Positions 62,001 through 64,000 of a stretch of DNA of 64,000 nt are shown here, piece after piece. Every line of letters starts with the position of its first letter. Positions within the stretch are counted from its first letter, which is position 1. The notes beneath the pieces were generated by a model that did no database searches, had not been told where the DNA came from, and saw only the letters and a program-made list of their open reading frames with translations. The stretch comes from a virus. A program made the position numbers and the translations under genes. The stretch is from positions 62,001 through 126,000 of the IMG/VR virus record IMGVR_UViG_3300028073_000008, one strand, 5' to 3'.

Positions 62001-63607
62001 CTGCCGGCTTTACAAAAGCCACTGTTACTGGTGCTATAACTCTAAACAGAAGCGGAACTACATTAACATCTACCCTTGCTTCAAATTATGTTACTGATAA
62101 CAATATAGCTTACACTGCTGCTATCGGTCAATACAAGTTAAATCTTAACACTCTAAAAGCAAAAGCTGCGGATGGTCTACAGATAACTTCTTACACCAAT
62201 CAAACAGTAGGAGCTCCTCGAGTAACACTGACAGCCACATTACACGGATTTGTTAATGGAGAAAGCGTTGTCATTTCAGGTGAGACTTCAATAACTTCTT
62301 TAAACGGTCAATGGACCGTTTACAATGTGACTACTAACACATTCGATATAGCACTAGCTATACCGTCTGGCACACTAAGTTCTACTATACGAGTAAGATC
62401 GTTCGGTCTGTTATCAGCTGCCGATTCGGCTGTGTTCACAGTTAGTGCTAACGGTTTCTTGAGCTTGAATGATTCGACTTCTACTACTAGTGGTGTTAGA
62501 TTTACCAAGCTGGCATACATCGATCCTAGTGTTTATGATGCCACTGACAATCAATCATTGTCTGGAAACAGCACAAAGGTGTTGGCAAGAAGAGCAACAC
62601 CTGCTAGTGGAACCGCTATCGGAGCTCCGGTTCCCGTTGACGCTAGAACTATCGTAGAAGACGGCGACGGTCTAAGCAGAGCAGAAGTTCCATCAGTAGG
62701 TGCTGTGGTTAGAACAGCTACTGGTACTGGCTCTGGCAAATTTAGCACAATCGGTTACAGTTCTACAACTGCTGTAGGTGGTTTGAATCTAGTACAAAGA
62801 GATGCTTCAAACGGATTTTCGGCAGGCGCTGTATCTGTTACAGGATTGACCAGTAGTGGTGAAATTACGCTGGCAGGTGGTGGATCAATTAATGCTGTCG
62901 GTTCACTTGGTATCAAGATGACTGTTAACAGCACAACATCAACTGTACTATCTCGAGTATTAGATAACGCAGGTTCTCAAGCATATTATGTTGCTCTCAG
63001 AGATGGTAACGGTAATACTGCTATAAGATTAAACACCGGTACATCGGCAGCATATCAATACAATGCTTATTATGCTACTATTCACAATTTTTGGGATGCC
63101 ACCGGTAGTAACGCAGGTACAATTAATGTTAATAATGGCGGAACATTATCAACAGGCGCAGCAGCAAATACTGGACAGATTGTCGGTAACTGGTCTATAG
63201 GTTCGGGCAGTAGATTCTCAGCCACATGGGCCGACTTAGCAGAATGGTATACAAGTGATCAAGAATACGAACCAGGTACGATAGTAGAATTTGGAGGCTC
63301 TGCCGAAGTCACTAAGAGCAGCAAAGCAGCTACTACTAGAATAGCCGGTGTGGTTTCTACTAATCCGGCTTATGTGATGAACGGAGAATGCCCAGGCACT
63401 AGAGTATGTGTCGCACTACAAGGCCGTGTGCCATGTAAGGTAGTAGGCAAAATTTCCAAAGGAGATCTCATAGTTTCTAGCCAGATTCCGGGTGTAGCTA
63501 TTTCTTCCGGCGAAGAAGCTAAACCAGGAACAATCATAGGTAAAGCCCTAGAAAATTACGACAGCGATAGAATTGGTACGATCGAAGTTGCCGTAGGCAG
63601 GTTATAA
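56075..63607 (+). CDS. Giant structural protein with phage-fibre N terminus and peptidase-G2-like C terminus
   Basis: 2510 aa. N terminus NIGIEGNDGTGDSIRDSFKK followed by VNENFTELY is the attachment domain shared by many fibre-like proteins of T4-type environmental phages; the next gene starts with a shorter version. The middle contains pectate-lyase-like and Ig-like beta stretches and repeated segments of the type ...TTAxxxITVSxYxxN; a pair of similar helical blocks occurs near residues 730-800 and 870-940 (KTLLAANKTFIQTE and AKALIQANKELIQVE). The C terminus (ATWADLAEWYTSDQEYEPGT, then VALQGRVPCKVVGKISKGD) resembles the peptidase G2 / intramolecular-chaperone-type end domain that can cut itself off. 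Likely a long receptor-binding or whisker protein. Confidence 0.82.
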   Translation: MARQEINIGIEGNDGTGDSIRDSFKKVNENFTELYAILGQEGKLSFTGLSDTPSQIRLADSNKILVVDGVTEEIVFKELVGDATLVINQVDPGVIRFSSLASALINDATPTLAANLNSNFKRLTNLSPAQLDTDAATKGYVDGKLSLAGVNARDPNTNAIRTEWGTMTGPLILSRNPIQSDDANYNGLIAATKSYVDGKTFTSANNIFVAKNGSDNRTDIPENQRGRSWSAAYATVSYAAQVAEQIINSAPFELGPYRKKLTYDFGTKNSTLYSFAASPLSGVGATAVARMGVDSFTIPIVGTGYELGDVLTLSGGTPVIPAQVRVEAKDITGGITQLSIVEAGVYSALPDNITNITLVGGTGNGARISATWKVSSIIVTNGGSNYGSASAIFSGGSPTLGAEATPIEVGGVIKDVNIVSNGSGYTSIPTIDIYLPRITITTENLGSDFDNDLSDGQLLRGLTSGAVARIVNFAAEIDNLGNEIFDIQTLTGNLLVGEEIEYGQATKNVQVTIEVESGIYYEHFPIRLAANVSIKGTEFRRVQIRPKPGISRSPWARLYFRRDPIIDGIRVSTTEYGYHYLTDPLDYSSTPKNNDEMDVFLANDAVVVRNMSVQGHGGFMMVLDPEGQISAKSPYMQVGSSFTGSTNAKRFAGGQYVDGFVANMPGVLLDKSDDGYKITIGGLYREPQLPTSFVFGSDLYRITLATRVETPYFGAKTLLAANKTFIQTETIAWINSPSGFPNLNYDEDICYRDVGLIVDAVMEDLLYGGYRHSSQAGRLYFSSGSTIIAGQVTQTAAAIRHARDIAIKCIKQELFTPVLGSAGQTTIPSITDGATAQTIVDNCFEIIANIVQYGEAMYKAKALIQANKELIQVETVKFVDQYYPSLNYLKDTCKRDVGLIVDAIAIDMFGDFTESLRAGYSYYRQGVLVYAQDQIPAETDAVNFIGSTITDIIQNITISPLRSKQTFNPSSAVSISANTITLPSHPFTNGSKVQYSNGGGSSITTDFGTLSTVDPYYVYVIDADTIQLFESFDLIVAAEKGLSTALAINITGSGSGSSHTIQFYQTKDLTLSGVDLTNAKVLTGTSTGTIDTAVGYINTIAAGGDSTTVPDIYPQYNCVLDTPYNAMVGGKVILRTPGNKSMLNNDFTQVNDLGYGIFANNNGLIESVSLFTYYCYTAYYSLNGGQIRSVGGSCCNGVYGLRAEGADPNEVPDSVNLKFPLAQTATSYENALLSISNAKGSLTLYVTNYSYLPRNGCVVDIDHTGDSGAGVTLGWRTYNVVGVSTTGLPTGVAALSLANVTSASGVTGIANDLTSKSLIIRQSGELVISGKDAIVSTRPSTALVFSESTANVIRVTAFNPYLDVGAADKDVLVTTRDGFSYVSLPVKKNDTTFTIPPGFGNAGDDYIAIQPLSTANAARLTYQTTGYTVYPSTTGTGGQIFGYQDSIYEITGYTLVNTGLPNAYAKVTFNNVTNPNAATARGTVSAVTKANPAVVTTTQAHMMTDGKKVKFTGVGGMTELNFSGSNYYYIKRQTNTVNITATAAGTNYVTLGSAVSTPALATGQAVIVSGSIGGLVSIQDYFVHRVINSTTITVSTYRINATATIVSTDPSRPNQIVVDDTSKLSLNQAIIFYGTGFGGIVSGTTYYVLSIPDTTHITITATISGTTPVTLTTASGYIWGGTTATLSNATGSVSTVIRSFDSFELYSDSALTTAVNSTGYTTFTSGGTVSAMGGLTYSINNSASNVSLNAGIRGGATGTVTVNISTMRATSVDFLDIGTGSYADTNYPSDIFGPPANTPDVAKQVLEQNKGRVFYVSTDQNGTFKVGDFFGVDQGTGNLTLSAKINLAGIETLRLKSGVEINEFSNDTTLGGTGPAPSTSTPTSNAVRTYIDSRLGLSNSGTIVTTGLVGPGYMALDGTLGMKGPMDLNNNRIINVASPTSANDAVPRNYMKLLNLEDGTTTGASSGDLLTFTGTAAGFTKATVTGAITLNRSGTTLTSTLASNYVTDNNIAYTAAIGQYKLNLNTLKAKAADGLQITSYTNQTVGAPRVTLTATLHGFVNGESVVISGETSITSLNGQWTVYNVTTNTFDIALAIPSGTLSSTIRVRSFGLLSAADSAVFTVSANGFLSLNDSTSTTSGVRFTKLAYIDPSVYDATDNQSLSGNSTKVLARRATPASGTAIGAPVPVDARTIVEDGDGLSRAEVPSVGAVVRTATGTGSGKFSTIGYSSTTAVGGLNLVQRDASNGFSAGAVSVTGLTSSGEITLAGGGSINAVGSLGIKMTVNSTTSTVLSRVLDNAGSQAYYVALRDGNGNTAIRLNTGTSAAYQYNAYYATIHNFWDATGSNAGTINVNNGGTLSTGAAANTGQIVGNWSIGSGSRFSATWADLAEWYTSDQEYEPGTIVEFGGSAEVTKSSKAATTRIAGVVSTNPAYVMNGECPGTRVCVALQGRVPCKVVGKISKGDLIVSSQIPGVAISSGEEAKPGTIIGKALENYDSDRIGTIEVAVGRL

Positions 63608-63611
63608 AAAA

Positions 63612-63620
63612 CTAGGATAA
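63612..63620 (+). promoter_or_regulatory. T4-type late promoter box
   Basis: GATAAATA inside AGGATAAATATAGGG; the following leader holds AAAGG before the ATG at 63642. Confidence 0.45.
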
Positions 63621-63641
63621 ATATAGGGTAAAGGTAATAAA

Positions 63642-64000
63642 ATGAGCATAACATCGATCAACATAGGTAATTTTGTCAATGACGGTCTCGGAGACGATCT
63701 TCGTGCGGCTTTCCAAAAAGTCAATGCTAATTTCGCGACTTTAGATAACCAACTGAGTGTTACTGGAAAAAACCTAGGTTCAGGTGCTAGGATCTTCAAG
63801 CAAAAGTCTAATTATAATCTCGAAATGAGATCATTAGTAGCTGGAACTAATATTAATCTTGTAGAAAATACTGATAACATCACTATTAATTCTCCTTTAC
63901 AAAACACATTTAATAGTATAGTAACTAGTAACGGTAATGTGGATGCTATCAGTCCAACTACAGAGGTTACTTTCCAGGGCGGAAACAATATTGTAATCAC
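63642..64000 (+). CDS. Fibre-like structural protein, N-terminal part (runs off the window)
   Basis: 119 codons from ATG 63642 to the window edge with no stop. Begins MSITSINIGNFVNDGLGDDL and continues FQKVNANFATL, the same N-terminal domain as the 2510-aa protein (GNDGTGD...VNENF). The rest visible is Asn/Thr-rich with a V-x-F-Q-G-G-N-N-I-V strand. Likely another fibre or adhesin gene of the same late operon. Length and C terminus unknown. Confidence 0.82.
   Translation, partial: MSITSINIGNFVNDGLGDDLRAAFQKVNANFATLDNQLSVTGKNLGSGARIFKQKSNYNLEMRSLVAGTNINLVENTDNITINSPLQNTFNSIVTSNGNVDAISPTTEVTFQGGNNIVI

Noticed and set aside
1-64000. CRISPR arrays, integrase or transposase genes, attachment sites
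   Set aside because: No short regularly spaced repeats, no recombinase motifs and no direct repeats at tRNA ends were seen; the fibre-gene repeats are coding.

Overview
The window looks like part of the genome of a large tailed phage of the T4-like (myovirus) group with a Gram-negative, probably proteobacterial, host. The evidence is: repeated T4-type late promoter boxes (TAAATA type) in front of structural and other genes; long glycine/threonine-rich fibre proteins with the GNDGTGD...VNENF amino terminus seen in T4-like marine and freshwater phages; tightly packed, overlapping small genes; and a 35-gene tRNA array broken up by small genes. Nothing in the window points to a cellular chromosome. 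The phage assignment rests on protein families I recognise, not on a database search.

Region 1 (1-17.6 kb): the 3' end of a ClpP-like protease, translation initiation factor IF-1 and an HExxH protein, then a dense biosynthetic island. The island holds six radical SAM proteins (three paralogous pairs), a PLP enzyme, a QueC-like PP-loop enzyme, four 2-oxoglutarate/Fe(II)-oxygenase-like proteins, an SDR, an SGNH hydrolase, two kinase-fold-like paralogues, a GNAT-like protein and unknowns. It ends with a 49-codon mini-gene that has its own promoter and terminator.

Region 2 (17.6-29.3 kb): 35 tRNA genes that together cover all 20 amino acids, including an initiator tRNA. Nearly all encode CCA. 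Between them lie several compact, hairpin-closed regions that I read as unassigned structured RNAs, and small genes: a seventh radical SAM protein (B12-binding type), an APS-kinase/nucleotidyltransferase fusion beside a sulfotransferase, oxygenases, a CDGSH-like protein and a lipoprotein peptidoglycan hydrolase.

Region 3 (29.3-44 kb): small regulatory and metabolic genes under sigma70-like promoters: TraR/DksA finger, tyrosine phosphatase, metallophosphoesterase plus P-loop kinase, a truncated malonyl-CoA-decarboxylase-like protein, AhpC/AhpD peroxide defence, an outer-membrane protein, a 23-codon PqqA-like PQQ precursor peptide, a tRNA-like RNA, an Hc1-like protein, two oxygenases and a run of short conserved phage genes.

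Region 4 (44-64 kb): structural fibre genes (1229, 480 and 2510 aa and a partial fourth) surrounding a second metabolic group: QueD-like protein, glycosyltransferases, a cytidylyltransferase, UV damage endonuclease, superoxide dismutase, IscU and IscA.

Taken together the phage carries an iron-centred programme: many Fe-S and Fe(II) enzymes (radical SAM, 2OG oxygenases), IscU/IscA to make clusters, and SOD/AhpC/AhpD to protect them. It also has a translation take-over kit (IF-1, initiator tRNA, full tRNA set). The PqqA peptide suggests a host that makes PQQ, such as a methylotroph or another user of quinoprotein dehydrogenases; that host inference is untested.
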